DNA of 53,062 nt from assembly GCA_003223515.1 (NCBI GenBank), contig QHVI01000035.1, positions 1 through 53,062 of the forward strand, written 5' to 3'. Below, piece by piece: positions 1 through 8,803 of this stretch. The notes under the pieces were generated by a model. It saw nothing but the letters and a program-made list of their open reading frames with translations. It ran no database searches and was not told the origin of the DNA. The stretch is from Candidatus Angelobacter sp. Gp1-AA117 (lineage in GTDB: Bacteria > Acidobacteriota > Terriglobia > Terriglobales > Acidobacteriaceae). The translations under genes were made by a program, and so were the position numbers. Position 1 is the stretch's first letter. The number at the start of each line of letters is the position of its first letter.

Positions 1-181
1 TGTCCCAGACCGCATGCCCGCTATGTCGATAGTCCACCATCCCGCTCTACTCTAGCAGGTTGGCTGGAAGCTGACCGCCTGAAAGGCGGTGGGCTTAGAC
101 CCGGTGCGAGGAACTAAATAATGCTCCTTCCGCTTGCATGACAAAAGCGGCAGAGTGTTTTGATGTTTATACGATTACCTC
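1..181. other. Leading non-coding stretch with a small hairpin
   Basis: I see no convincing gene before the stop codon of the solute-binding protein at 182. A hairpin with stem ACCGCCT/AGGCGGT and loop GAA lies at 74-90. It has no adjoining T-run on either strand, so it looks more like a palindromic repeat than an intrinsic terminator. Confidence 0.4.
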
Positions 182-1660
182 TCAATATTTCAGCGCCGCA
201 TGCGCACCGGTTTCAGTGGCTCCGGCACGCGTCTGCGCGCTCTCCGGCAGTTCCACCTGTGACAAGAATGCTCCTGAACCGAAATCGCGCGGAAAGTTTC
301 TTGCCCGCCACGAAACCACGGCGATGCGGGGACCATACATCAGCGGGAAGAGCGGCACTTCGTTCTTCACCAGCTCACAGATGCGCTGCCAGTTGGCCGT
401 TTCGGGCTTGACCCGTTGCTTCTGGATTGCGGCATCCATTTCGGCATTCCGCCAGCGGCTGTAATTGCTGCCGCGCGTGGCGTGGTTGCTTCCTGAGGGT
501 ATGTTATGACTGGCCAGCAGTGATTCGGCAAAATCCAGTTGGTTGGGCGTATCGGGAATCCAGCCGGCGAGCAGCATGTCATAGGCGCCGCGCTGGGTAA
601 CGTCGACGTATTCCGCGATGTCCTTCGGCATGCGCACATCCACCTTCAAACCAAGCTGGCGAAGCTGTGCAGCAATCAACTCCAGCGTGACCTTCGGATC
701 CGGCAGGTATGGACGTGGCACGGGAATGGAACTGAGCACCAGCGCACCGTTCGTTCTGGCATTCGCTTTGGCCAGCAGGTCACGGCCGCGGGCGAGATCG
801 TGGGTAATAAGATCAGGCGTGCTGCCCAGCACCGGTGGAATCATTCCGGTTGCCGCAAAGGCCAGCGCATTGGAATACGACTGGGCCGCGAGCGCCTTCC
901 TGTCTATAGCGCAGGCCAGCGCCAGCCGCACGCGGGTATCCTGGAAAACAGGTTGTTCCGCATTGAAGAAAAGCAGCGCGGTGCAGTAACCGAGATCGAT
1001 GCACTTGCGCATCTTCTCTACTTTATTCAGCTCGTCACGGGCCAGTTCGTCGGTGAAATCCACCTCCCCGCGGTTCACGGCATTCAGCAGCTTCTTGCGG
1101 CTGCCATCGCCATCGAGCGGATAGATGCGGCACTCGATCTCCTGCAGGCGCACCGGGTCTCTGTAGTGAGGATTACGCGCCAGCCGGAAGCACTCCGGCT
1201 GCGGATTCGGTGCAAACATGTAGGGCCCTGTGCCAAGCAGTTCGCGGCCCCGCTCCAGCACAACACAGTGGTCGAAGCGGGAGAGCACCAGCTCAAAAGC
1301 AGCATTGGGCTGCTTCAGCCGGAAGAACACGCGAGTTCCCCTGGCCGACGCGCTGGCGTGTACCTTGAACGCAGGGGTCTTTTCCAGCGAGGCGGCAACG
1401 TGCTCGGCGGTCAGCTCAGTCCCGTCAGAAAACCGGATTCCGGGGCGCACATGCGCGGAATAAAGCAGTCCGCTGGCATCCATCTCCTTGACTAGGGGAT
1501 ATTCGAGCAGCCCCGGCTTTACCTGGCTGGTCTGTGCGGAAAAACGATACGGGGGTTCATAAATATGCCACTGGACCAGAAAACTGGCGTAATTCAATCC
1601 CGTGCGCGGATCACGGCGCTCCCAGCGGTTTACAAAACCGACGCGAAATGCCTCGCTCAT
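182..1660 (-). CDS. ABC transporter substrate-binding protein, SBP_bac_5 (oligopeptide/nickel) type
   Basis: This 492-residue protein has the build of family 5 extracellular solute-binding proteins, which deliver peptides, opines or nickel to an ABC importer. Visible hallmarks are the N-terminal LLEYPLVKEMDASG segment followed by IRFSDGTELTAEHVAASLE, the typical 'conditions for the bound ligand' strand-helix of DppA/OppA proteins. A central RVRLALACAIDRKALA helix and a C-terminal YDMLLAGWIPDTPNQLDF segment also match. The ATG at 1660 is preceded by AAGGAAGG, so the start is well supported. Oddly, the N-terminus (MSEAFRVGFVNRWERRD) has no signal peptide or lipobox, and no permease or ATPase gene lies nearby. 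It may be an orphan, cytoplasmic or sensory member. The family call is firm; ligand and location are unknown. Confidence 0.85.
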   Translation of the reverse strand: MSEAFRVGFVNRWERRDPRTGLNYASFLVQWHIYEPPYRFSAQTSQVKPGLLEYPLVKEMDASGLLYSAHVRPGIRFSDGTELTAEHVAASLEKTPAFKVHASASARGTRVFFRLKQPNAAFELVLSRFDHCVVLERGRELLGTGPYMFAPNPQPECFRLARNPHYRDPVRLQEIECRIYPLDGDGSRKKLLNAVNRGEVDFTDELARDELNKVEKMRKCIDLGYCTALLFFNAEQPVFQDTRVRLALACAIDRKALAAQSYSNALAFAATGMIPPVLGSTPDLITHDLARGRDLLAKANARTNGALVLSSIPVPRPYLPDPKVTLELIAAQLRQLGLKVDVRMPKDIAEYVDVTQRGAYDMLLAGWIPDTPNQLDFAESLLASHNIPSGSNHATRGSNYSRWRNAEMDAAIQKQRVKPETANWQRICELVKNEVPLFPLMYGPRIAVVSWRARNFPRDFGSGAFLSQVELPESAQTRAGATETGAHAALKY

Positions 1661-1931
1661 TGTGCCTTCCTTAAGTTGTTTGAATTCATGGGCAAAATTG
1701 TGCCCAATATAAGCTGGAGGGCGTTGGCGGGCAACGTTACTCTAATAACCATGCACATGATGGCGTTTCTAATACTGCATCGCTTGAATCTGGCTTCGCC
1801 TGGGGATGGTTGTCTGGGTGATGAGCATTAGAGAATTCTAAGTTTCTCTAAGGTGTTAACAAAGAAGGTTGTTAGCAACGCTAAGCCGCCGGATTTCATC
1901 CTAGAACAGGCAAGCAGCACCCGGATTCAGT

Positions 1932-3230
1932 ATGCCTTCCAGCGCTATCGGCCCCCTCGTTCTTTTCCTCACAATTCTTCTTACCGGCGCTCATTTGCTG
2001 GGTTATCTTTTTGCAAAATTGCGCCAGCCGCGGGTAATTGGGGAGATTCTGGCGGGGATCCTCCTGGGACCGTTTGTGCTGGGTAAGTGGCCGGCTTACG
2101 TTCATCTGCTGCAATTGGATGTAGCAGCCGCGCCCAAAAAAGCCGCGCTCGACCTGATCTACTACATGGGCCTGCTGATGCTCATGTTCATTTCCGGCGC
2201 CGAAACCAAGGCGCTCTTTCAGAAGCATGAACGCAAGCAGATTGCATGGCTGGCAACCATAGGAACCGTGCTGCCCTTCTTCATCATGCTGGCGCTGGCA
2301 TTGTTGCTGCCGCTGAGCTGGTTCATGGGCGTAAAGGCCAACCGCACGGCGCTGCTGCTGGTGATGAGCATTGCGGTAGCCGTGACTTCCATTCCGGTGA
2401 TCTCGCGCATCTTCTTTGACCTGAAGATTCTCCACACCCGCTTTGCCCGGCTGGTGCTGGGAGTAGCGGTACTCGAAGACATTGGTTTATGGGCGGTGCT
2501 GGCTGTGGCCACTGCGTTGGCTGAATCCGCAGGCCTGCCGCGGACAAAGATCGCCGCTCACATTATTATTAGCCTGGTTTATTTCGGGCTGGGGCTGACC
2601 CTGGTTCCCCGCGCCTTCAAGCGCATCTCCAAGTCGCGTTTCAACCTGCTGGCCATCAACTCGCCGGTTACCTTCACGCTGTTGATCGCCTTTGGCTACG
2701 TGGCGGTTGCGGGCCTTCTGGATGTCAATCTGGTCTTTGCGGCATTCCTCGCCGGCTTTGCTGTTTCGCGCAAGAAGCTGGGCGAGGCGATGGAAACCAT
2801 TTCTTCCTTTTCGTTTGCTCTCTTCATTCCGGTGTACTTCGCGCTGGTGGGTTACAGCCTGATCTTCGGCAAGAGCTTCTCCCTGGCAATGCTGCTGGCA
2901 TTCCTTGCCGGAGCCTGTCTGCTGAAGCTGGCTGCTGTGGCCCTGGGTGCGCGGCTGGCAGGATTCAAAGGACTCGATGTGATCAATCTCGCTGTGGCTA
3001 CCAATGCGCGCGGTGGACCGGGAATCGTCCTGGCCAGTGTGGCTTACGAAGCCGGAATCATCAGTGCTGCGTTTTATACCACACTGGTTTTGGTAGCGGT
3101 GCTGACCTCACAAGCCGCAGGCGCATGGCTGGAGTTCGTGCTGAGGAAGGGATGGCAGTTGCTGTCGGCGGACGCAATGAGTACGAAAGCTGCTGTCGCG
3201 GAATCTGCGCCTGAGACTTTGGTCGCGTAA
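1932..3230 (+). CDS. Cation:proton antiporter (Kef/CPA2-type membrane protein)
   Basis: A 432-residue, very hydrophobic protein with about 12 predicted membrane spans. It matches the Na+/H+ exchanger (CPA2, KefB-like) family, which trades Na+ or K+ for protons across the inner membrane. Family signatures are the early LRQPRVIGEILAGILLGP helix, the GLLMLMFISGAETK segment and the ATNARGGPGIVLASVAYEAG helix near the C-terminus. The protein ends shortly after the last span, so the cytoplasmic TrkA-N/RCK regulatory domain of full KefB/KefC is missing. This makes it a short CPA2 member. It is transcribed away from the solute-binding gene across a 271-bp gap. No strong ribosome-binding site precedes the ATG. 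Substrate ion cannot be told from sequence alone. Confidence 0.88.
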   Translation: MPSSAIGPLVLFLTILLTGAHLLGYLFAKLRQPRVIGEILAGILLGPFVLGKWPAYVHLLQLDVAAAPKKAALDLIYYMGLLMLMFISGAETKALFQKHERKQIAWLATIGTVLPFFIMLALALLLPLSWFMGVKANRTALLLVMSIAVAVTSIPVISRIFFDLKILHTRFARLVLGVAVLEDIGLWAVLAVATALAESAGLPRTKIAAHIIISLVYFGLGLTLVPRAFKRISKSRFNLLAINSPVTFTLLIAFGYVAVAGLLDVNLVFAAFLAGFAVSRKKLGEAMETISSFSFALFIPVYFALVGYSLIFGKSFSLAMLLAFLAGACLLKLAAVALGARLAGFKGLDVINLAVATNARGGPGIVLASVAYEAGIISAAFYTTLVLVAVLTSQAAGAWLEFVLRKGWQLLSADAMSTKAAVAESAPETLVA

Positions 3231-3276
3231 AGGAACTAGATCAGCGTCATCAGCGTTGATCAGCGGCAAAAAGGGT

Positions 3277-4227
3277 TTACTGGATTGCCGATTGCTCCCG
3301 CAGATGCGTCTGTGTAATCCGGTCGTGCCAGCCGAGTGTGTCCTCATCCACGAACGCCCACACGAAGCCCAGCCCGATAGAGCATCCTGAGAGCAGGCTG
3401 GCCAGGGCGCGCCAGCGGCGCAAGGCGACCGAGACGTGTTCGCCCTTGAAAGTGCAAAGCTCAAGCTGGGCCATCTGCATTCCCGGCGTGCCGGTGGAAT
3501 AAACAAGGAACAGGTATTGATACAGCAGCCAGAACGTTGCGCCCACGATCGCTCCGCACAGCAGCACCATGCGTGTCTGGGGCAGTCCGCTCGACGTTAC
3601 TGTGAAGGTGATGGCGAAAATGGCGCCGGCAATCAGCACAACCAGGGCATCCACTAATCCGGCAAAGACGCGCTGTTGCAGCGGCGCAGGATGAATCGGC
3701 AGTTCTTCCTCAAAATTTGTCCGGCTCTCCTCCGGTTCCAGCCGGATGTCGGCAAATGAAGAGAGCAGGTCCATCTGCTCGGCGGGAGGCTCAGGCGCAT
3801 CCAGAATTCGTGGTGTATCGAGCACCGGCTCCGCCAGTTCCAGATCTTCCATCGGCACACGCGGTTGCGGTGGCGCCGGTACCGGCCGCACCGGCAATGG
3901 ACGCGGAAAGGCAATAATCTTAGGCGGCTCCGGCCTATACCGAGGTATTGGTGGTGGCGGAACGGGTTCTGCTGCGGCAACTGATTCATTCTGCGGCAAC
4001 GCGTCTGCCTGGAAATCCAGTTCCATGGTGCCGTCCGCATCATTGCGCTTGCGGCGGCGGGCGCGGTGCTGCTGCACACACGAAACCACTTCATCACGCC
4101 AGAACTGGTCATTCGGTGAAGCTGCGGGCTGCGAAGTGCGGTAATCCTGCTGCGGCTCAAGAAGAGCGGAGGAGCGCATGGTTTGGTGTGCGCAGGGAGA
4201 GGATTTACCGCAGACAGGACAGGCCAT
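3277..4227 (-). CDS. RDD-family membrane protein with N-terminal Cys motif
   Basis: This 316-residue protein has three parts. Residues 1-14 (MACPVCGKSSPCAH) contain a CxxC followed by a Cys and a His, which could form a small zinc site. A long proline-rich hydrophilic region (roughly 60-180) follows, with PEPPKIIAFPRPLPVRP-like sequence. The C-terminal third is an RDD domain: LQQRVFAGLVDALVVLIAG carries the conserved Arg and Asp in the first membrane span, followed by two more hydrophobic spans and a GTPGMQMAQLELCTFKG segment typical of the family. RDD proteins are integral membrane proteins of mostly unknown function; some act as transporters. It is divergent from lptD, with only 61 bp between the two starts, so their promoters must share that gap. 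Confidence 0.8.
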   Translation of the reverse strand: MACPVCGKSSPCAHQTMRSSALLEPQQDYRTSQPAASPNDQFWRDEVVSCVQQHRARRRKRNDADGTMELDFQADALPQNESVAAAEPVPPPPIPRYRPEPPKIIAFPRPLPVRPVPAPPQPRVPMEDLELAEPVLDTPRILDAPEPPAEQMDLLSSFADIRLEPEESRTNFEEELPIHPAPLQQRVFAGLVDALVVLIAGAIFAITFTVTSSGLPQTRMVLLCGAIVGATFWLLYQYLFLVYSTGTPGMQMAQLELCTFKGEHVSVALRRWRALASLLSGCSIGLGFVWAFVDEDTLGWHDRITQTHLREQSAIQ

Positions 4228-4288
4228 TTTGTAAAGTATTGTGTGAGCTTCGCCGGCCGGATCTGCTGCCGCACGGAGAGAGAACGTT

Positions 4289-6760
4289 TTGCCTTACAAA
4301 AGCTGGCGTGTTACCTTGCCCGTTCACCTCTTTTACAGCATGCAGGCCCGACATAAGTTTGTTATCACAGCATCATTGCTTTGTCATCTGTTTCTGATGG
4401 CGCCGCTAGTTATAAGTCAGGCGCATCCACAAACGGCTGCTGCGCAAGAGAGCGACAGCGGCCTTGCGGCCTCCGGCAAAATTCAGCTCTCTGCTTCTGA
4501 AGGCGAGCCGGTGACCATCTCGTCGCGGCAGCAGGAAAAAAATGGTGAGGTGTTCACTCTGCGCGGCGAGGTTGAGATCACCTTCCGCGGCTACGTGCTG
4601 CATGCAGACACCATCACTTACAACCGCGAAACAGGAGATGTCACAGCCGAGGGCCATATCACCTTCGATGGCGGACCGCATGACATGCACCTCACTGCCG
4701 ACCGGGGAACCTACAACATCCATTCCCAGACGGGAAAATTCTTTAACGTTGCCGGAACAACCGGCGCGCGTTTCAAGGGGAAGAACGTAACCCTCACTTC
4801 ATCGAACCCGCTGGCATTCTCCGGCAAGGAAGTAGATAAGACAGGCGAGAGCCGCTATGTGATCCATAATGGCTCGGTTACTTCCTGCGAGTTGCCGCAT
4901 CCCAAGTGGACGTTCAGCGCCGCCAAGATTGTGGTTGACGTGGGGAACTCAGCCAGGATTTACAATACGGTTTTTCGCGTCAAAGGTGTTCCTGTACTCT
5001 ACCTGCCATTTGCCGCGCCGCCGGTAGAAAAACTCGGCCGCCAGAGCGGGTTCCTGGTGCCCACCTTCGGCACCTCATCCCGCAAAGGCACAATCTTTGG
5101 AGATTCGTTTTACTGGGCCATCAACCGCAGCATGGACGATACGATTGGCGCGGAATACTTCTCCAGCCGTGGATGGGCGCTGCACGACAGCTTCAGGGCG
5201 CGCCCCAGCCAGCAGTCGTATCTCAATTTCGATTACTTCGGCGTGATGGATCGCGGCATTCCCGGAACAGGACAGGATCAGGGCGGTGAAGATATCAAGC
5301 TGAACGGCGAAGCCATTTTCCCGTATGGTTTTCGCGGCGTCGCTTCGCTCAACTATCTCAGTTCTTTCGTCTTCCGGCTGGCTTTTACCGAGAACTTCAC
5401 GCAGGCAGTGAATTCTGAGGTGAAATCCGTCGCGTTTCTCTCTAAAACGATTGAAGGATTCTCACTGAACGGCTTTGCCTCGCGTTACCAGAATTTTCAA
5501 AGCATCAACAATGGCGACCTGGTCACCATCTTTCATGCTCCGGGACTGGAGGCATCCAGCGTAGAGCGCCGGTTGGGCCACTCGCCGCTGTACTGGTCGT
5601 TTGATACGTCGCTCGAAGGATTGCGACGCACCGAGCCGGGGTTCGATACGCCGAACCTGGTGGGCCGTTATGATTTGCAGCCCGATCTGTCATTGCCGCT
5701 CTTCTATCAAGGATGGACATTCCGTCCTGCGGTTGCGTTGCGTGACACCTTCTATACCGAACAGCGGGTGCCCAATAGCGGAGTCGGTCTTGCGGTTCAG
5801 GATTTGGTCAACCGCCGCGCGATTGAAACCAGCGTGGAAATGCGTCCGCCGACACTCACCAGGGTTTTTGACCGCACCATCAAGGGCCGCAAGATCAAGC
5901 ACACCATTGAACCAATTGTGACTTACCGCTACGTAAACGGTGCGGACAACTTTTCTTCCATCATCCGCTTTGATTACCGCGACATTCTCAGCGATACCAA
6001 CGAGCTGGAATACGGGCTCACTCAGCGGCTTTATCTGAAGCATGAGAACCACGATTGCGATGCGGAAACCAAGCCTGACTCCGGAAGTCCAGACCAGGCC
6101 GTTGCTGCGGCGCTCAATTGCACTCCAGCAGGAGCCAATGAATTCATCACCTGGGAGGTAAAGCAGAAATATTTCCTGCAGCCGGATTTTGGAGGCGCGG
6201 TAGTGAATGGCCGCCGCAACGTTCTGGAAACGACTGCGGACTTTGCCGGCATTGCTTTCCTGACCGATCCTCGCAGATTTTCGCCGCTTGTCTCCCGTCT
6301 GCGCATGCGTACCACGGCCAACAGTGATTTGCAGTGGGAGCTGGATTATGACAGCAAGAAGGGAAAGATCAATGCCAGCACCTTCTTCAGCACACTCCAC
6401 TTCGGAGACTTCTTCATTGGCGGCAGCCATGCTTACCTGCAGGTTCCGGGAGAATTGTTCGTCACTAATCCTATTCCAGCCCCCACTCAGTTCAATCAAG
6501 TCAGGGCAATTTTCGGCTATGGAAGTCCCAGCAAGCGCGGGTTGAGCGCGGCCGCCAACATCGGCTTTGATTCCGCTTTTAATTTCCTGCAATACTCAAG
6601 TGGCCAGGCTTCTTATAACTGGGATTGCTGCGGCCTCAGCCTCGAATACCGGCGCTTCGCCCTTGGCGCTGTACGAAACGAAAACTCCTTCCGCTTCGCT
6701 TTTACGCTGGCCAATATCGGGACCTTCGGGAATCTGCGCAGGCAGGAAAGACTGTTCTGA
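4289..6760 (+). CDS. lptD: LPS-assembly protein LptD (OstA/Imp)
   Basis: An 823-residue outer-membrane protein of the LptD family, the beta-barrel that receives lipopolysaccharide from the periplasmic bridge and inserts it into the outer leaflet. After a hydrophobic signal segment (about residues 24-44), an OstA/LptA-like jellyroll (about 60-200) is visible, with ITFRGYVLHADTITYNRETG and the DVTAEGHITFDGG repeat. The rest is barrel strands containing the family's LYLPFAAPPVEK..GFLVPTFGTSS signature. A TTG at 4289 has a GGAGAG site at good distance. The in-frame ATG at 4340 would give a neater signal peptide (MQARHKFVITASLLCHLFLM) but lacks a ribosome-binding site. Its presence supports a diderm cell with LPS. 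Confidence 0.92.
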   Translation: MPYKSWRVTLPVHLFYSMQARHKFVITASLLCHLFLMAPLVISQAHPQTAAAQESDSGLAASGKIQLSASEGEPVTISSRQQEKNGEVFTLRGEVEITFRGYVLHADTITYNRETGDVTAEGHITFDGGPHDMHLTADRGTYNIHSQTGKFFNVAGTTGARFKGKNVTLTSSNPLAFSGKEVDKTGESRYVIHNGSVTSCELPHPKWTFSAAKIVVDVGNSARIYNTVFRVKGVPVLYLPFAAPPVEKLGRQSGFLVPTFGTSSRKGTIFGDSFYWAINRSMDDTIGAEYFSSRGWALHDSFRARPSQQSYLNFDYFGVMDRGIPGTGQDQGGEDIKLNGEAIFPYGFRGVASLNYLSSFVFRLAFTENFTQAVNSEVKSVAFLSKTIEGFSLNGFASRYQNFQSINNGDLVTIFHAPGLEASSVERRLGHSPLYWSFDTSLEGLRRTEPGFDTPNLVGRYDLQPDLSLPLFYQGWTFRPAVALRDTFYTEQRVPNSGVGLAVQDLVNRRAIETSVEMRPPTLTRVFDRTIKGRKIKHTIEPIVTYRYVNGADNFSSIIRFDYRDILSDTNELEYGLTQRLYLKHENHDCDAETKPDSGSPDQAVAAALNCTPAGANEFITWEVKQKYFLQPDFGGAVVNGRRNVLETTADFAGIAFLTDPRRFSPLVSRLRMRTTANSDLQWELDYDSKKGKINASTFFSTLHFGDFFIGGSHAYLQVPGELFVTNPIPAPTQFNQVRAIFGYGSPSKRGLSAAANIGFDSAFNFLQYSSGQASYNWDCCGLSLEYRRFALGAVRNENSFRFAFTLANIGTFGNLRRQERLF

Positions 6761-6917
6761 AATGGATAAATGAGTAAATTAGCAAATGGGTAAATGAAAC
6801 CCAGACTTGCTTTCTTTGCGCTCTTTGCGTCCTTTGCGGTGAAATCCGGAATTCCGCAAAACCACGGAACTGTTTTGTCCCCCACTTCGAGGCAATCTTC
6901 TGATTTAGAATTTTTGC
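6761..6917. repeat. Phrase-repeat intergenic region upstream of serA
   Basis: The gap carries two dispersed repeat types: a GTAAATGAGTAAAT-like run at about 6765-6796, and a CTTTGCGCTCTTTGCGTCC-type run at about 6811-6840. Both recur elsewhere in the window (8.5, 14.6, 18.1 and 51.4-51.6 kb). No gene is visible. Confidence 0.6.
6906..6911 (+). promoter_or_regulatory. Candidate -10 box giving a leaderless serA transcript
   Basis: TAGAAT stands exactly 6 bases before the serA ATG. There is no Shine-Dalgarno sequence in between, so transcription would start at or next to the start codon. No good -35 match is seen at normal spacing. Confidence 0.4.
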
Positions 6918-8507
6918 ATGAAGATCGTGATTGCCGAAAAAGTTGCTGCCAATGCTGTCCAACTGCTGAAAGATGAACCCGGTTGGACGGTGATCACGCA
7001 TGACCAGCTCAACGGGAATCTTGCTGGAGCCCTGCCGGATGCCGACGCACTCATCGTCCGCTCGGCTGTGGATGTGAATGCAGACGTGCTGCGCCACGCC
7101 CGCAAACTGCGGGTGATCGGCCGGGCCGGCGTAGGCGTGGACAACATCGATCTTGCAGCCGCCACCAAGGCCGGCATTGCGGTCATGAACACCCCGGGCG
7201 CCAACGCCGTGGCGGTGGCGGAACATACGCTGGCACTGATGCTGGCGCTGGCGCGGCATCTCTCCCGCGCTGATTCCACCACGCGCGCCGGCAAATGGGA
7301 GAAAAAATCCCTGCAAGGGACAGAGCTTCGCGGCAAAACTCTGGGTATCGTCGGCCTCGGCCGCATCGGGATGGAGGTCGCCAAACGCGCCAAGGCGTTC
7401 GAGATGAAGATCATTGCCCACGATCCCTTCGTCGCCGCGTCGGTGGCCCGCGAGCGTGAGATCCAGTTGGGTGAACTGGATGAAGTTTATGCCGCCGCTG
7501 ATTATCTAACACTGCACGTGGGTCTCACCCCCCAGACGGCAGGCATGATCAATGAGAAGTCGCTGGCTAAAATGAAACGTGGCGTGCGCATCATCAACTG
7601 TGCCCGTGGTGAATTGATCGACGAAGGGGCCTTGGCCGCAGCCATTTCGAGCAAGCAGGTGGGCGGGTTGGCCCTGGATGTATTTGCCGAAGAGCCGCCC
7701 AGGAGTTCTCCGCTGCTGGCGCTCGAAAACGTGATTGCCACGCCCCACATTGCCGGTTCCACCAATGAGGCGCAGGATGCCGTGGGAGTTCAGATTGCCG
7801 GACAAGTGCGCGAGTATCTCAAGCGCGGCGTAATCCAGAATGCCGTGAACATGCCCTCCATCGATGACCAGCAATACCAGCAAATGCAGCCTTACATGGC
7901 CCTCGCCGAGAAGCTGGGCGCTTTTCTTGCCCATGTGATTTCCGGTTCTGTACAGGAGATCACCATTCAGTACGGCGGACGCTTGGCGGAATGGAAGACG
8001 GAATTGATTCGCAACTCAGCCATTCAGGGTGTTCTCAATCAGAGCGTGGCGGATCGCGCCAACGTGGTGAATGCCGCCGCAATTGCGCAGGAGCGGGGCA
8101 TTCAGGTGCACGAACTCAAGCAGGACAAAGCGGCCAGCGCCGGTTCACCCGATGTGATTACCTTGCAATTGAAGACCTTGTCAGATCTGCACACCGCTAA
8201 AGGCGCGGTGCTGCGCGGAACCTCAACCCGGCTGGTCGGCGTGGATACCATTGACATCGAGGCTCCCCTGGAAGGCAAGCTGATCTTCCTGCGTAACCGT
8301 GACGTGCCCGGAGTAGTCGGCAAGGTTGGAACGATCCTGGGCCGCCACAACATCAATATCGCAAACTTCGCTCTGGGACGCAGTAGCCAGGAACACGCGA
8401 GCGAGGCGGTTGCCGTCGTGCAGGTAGATAGCACAGCGCCGGAAGAGGTCCTGCAGGAACTGCGCCAGGCGCCGGAGATTCAAGAGGTCAAGAGCATTCA
8501 GGTTTAG
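6918..8507 (+). CDS. serA: D-3-phosphoglycerate dehydrogenase (long form with ACT domain)
   Basis: A 529-residue enzyme that oxidises 3-phosphoglycerate to 3-phosphohydroxypyruvate, the first step of serine synthesis in the cytoplasm. The N-terminal substrate-binding part is followed by the NAD-binding Rossmann motif GIVGLGRIGMEVAKRAKAF (about 143-161). The catalytic INCARGELIDEGAL (Arg) and ATPHIAGSTNEAQ (His) segments follow. The length matches the long, three-domain form: after the catalytic core comes an intervening (ASB) domain and then a C-terminal ACT domain beginning near FLRNRDVPGVVGKVGTILG, the serine-sensing module. The ATG has no Shine-Dalgarno sequence and sits 6 bases after a -10-like box. 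It stands alone, flanked by repeat-rich gaps. Confidence 0.96.
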   Translation: MKIVIAEKVAANAVQLLKDEPGWTVITHDQLNGNLAGALPDADALIVRSAVDVNADVLRHARKLRVIGRAGVGVDNIDLAAATKAGIAVMNTPGANAVAVAEHTLALMLALARHLSRADSTTRAGKWEKKSLQGTELRGKTLGIVGLGRIGMEVAKRAKAFEMKIIAHDPFVAASVAREREIQLGELDEVYAAADYLTLHVGLTPQTAGMINEKSLAKMKRGVRIINCARGELIDEGALAAAISSKQVGGLALDVFAEEPPRSSPLLALENVIATPHIAGSTNEAQDAVGVQIAGQVREYLKRGVIQNAVNMPSIDDQQYQQMQPYMALAEKLGAFLAHVISGSVQEITIQYGGRLAEWKTELIRNSAIQGVLNQSVADRANVVNAAAIAQERGIQVHELKQDKAASAGSPDVITLQLKTLSDLHTAKGAVLRGTSTRLVGVDTIDIEAPLEGKLIFLRNRDVPGVVGKVGTILGRHNINIANFALGRSSQEHASEAVAVVQVDSTAPEEVLQELRQAPEIQEVKSIQV

Positions 8508-8803
8508 CGCCCAGCCCGAAAAAATGCGTAAATAAGTAAATGAGTAATTTGGTAAATGGGTAAATGGGGGTAGATGGGTCAAGAAAAGCTGTGTCCCATT
8601 CTTCAATGTACTCATTGACCAAACTACCCATTTACCCATTACTGTGATCTGATCTCCCAAAATCTTTGTTTATCAGTGCTGATCTGTGGGTAGATTTTGC
8701 TTTTTTCAGCGTCGATCAGCGTTCTTCAGCGGCAAAAACTTGGACTAACTCCCCTACGCCGCCTGCGTGGCTGCGTTTCCCCTGTAAAATAGTGACAATA
8801 CGC
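8508..8803. repeat. Repeat-filled gap between serA and mnmG
   Basis: About 300 bases without a gene. Positions 8523-8575 consist of GTAAATG/GTAATTTG words, and 8605-8641 carries the reverse-complement words (ACCAAACTACCCATTTACCC), so the two arms could fold on each other. Positions 8675-8746 hold a second family built from GATCAGCG/TTCAGCGGCAAAAA, also present at 3240-3272. A TAAAAT box at 8785-8790 lies 13 bases before the mnmG ATG and may be its -10. Confidence 0.6.

Noticed and set aside
8523-8641. CRISPR-like repeat array
   Set aside because: The units are 7-8 bases, degenerate and unspaced. There are no fixed-length repeats with unique spacers and no cas genes.
8666-8803. N-terminal extension of mnmG
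   Set aside because: The extra 46 codons are made of dispersed repeat sequence, and the FAD motif begins only after the ATG at 8804, as in the family.
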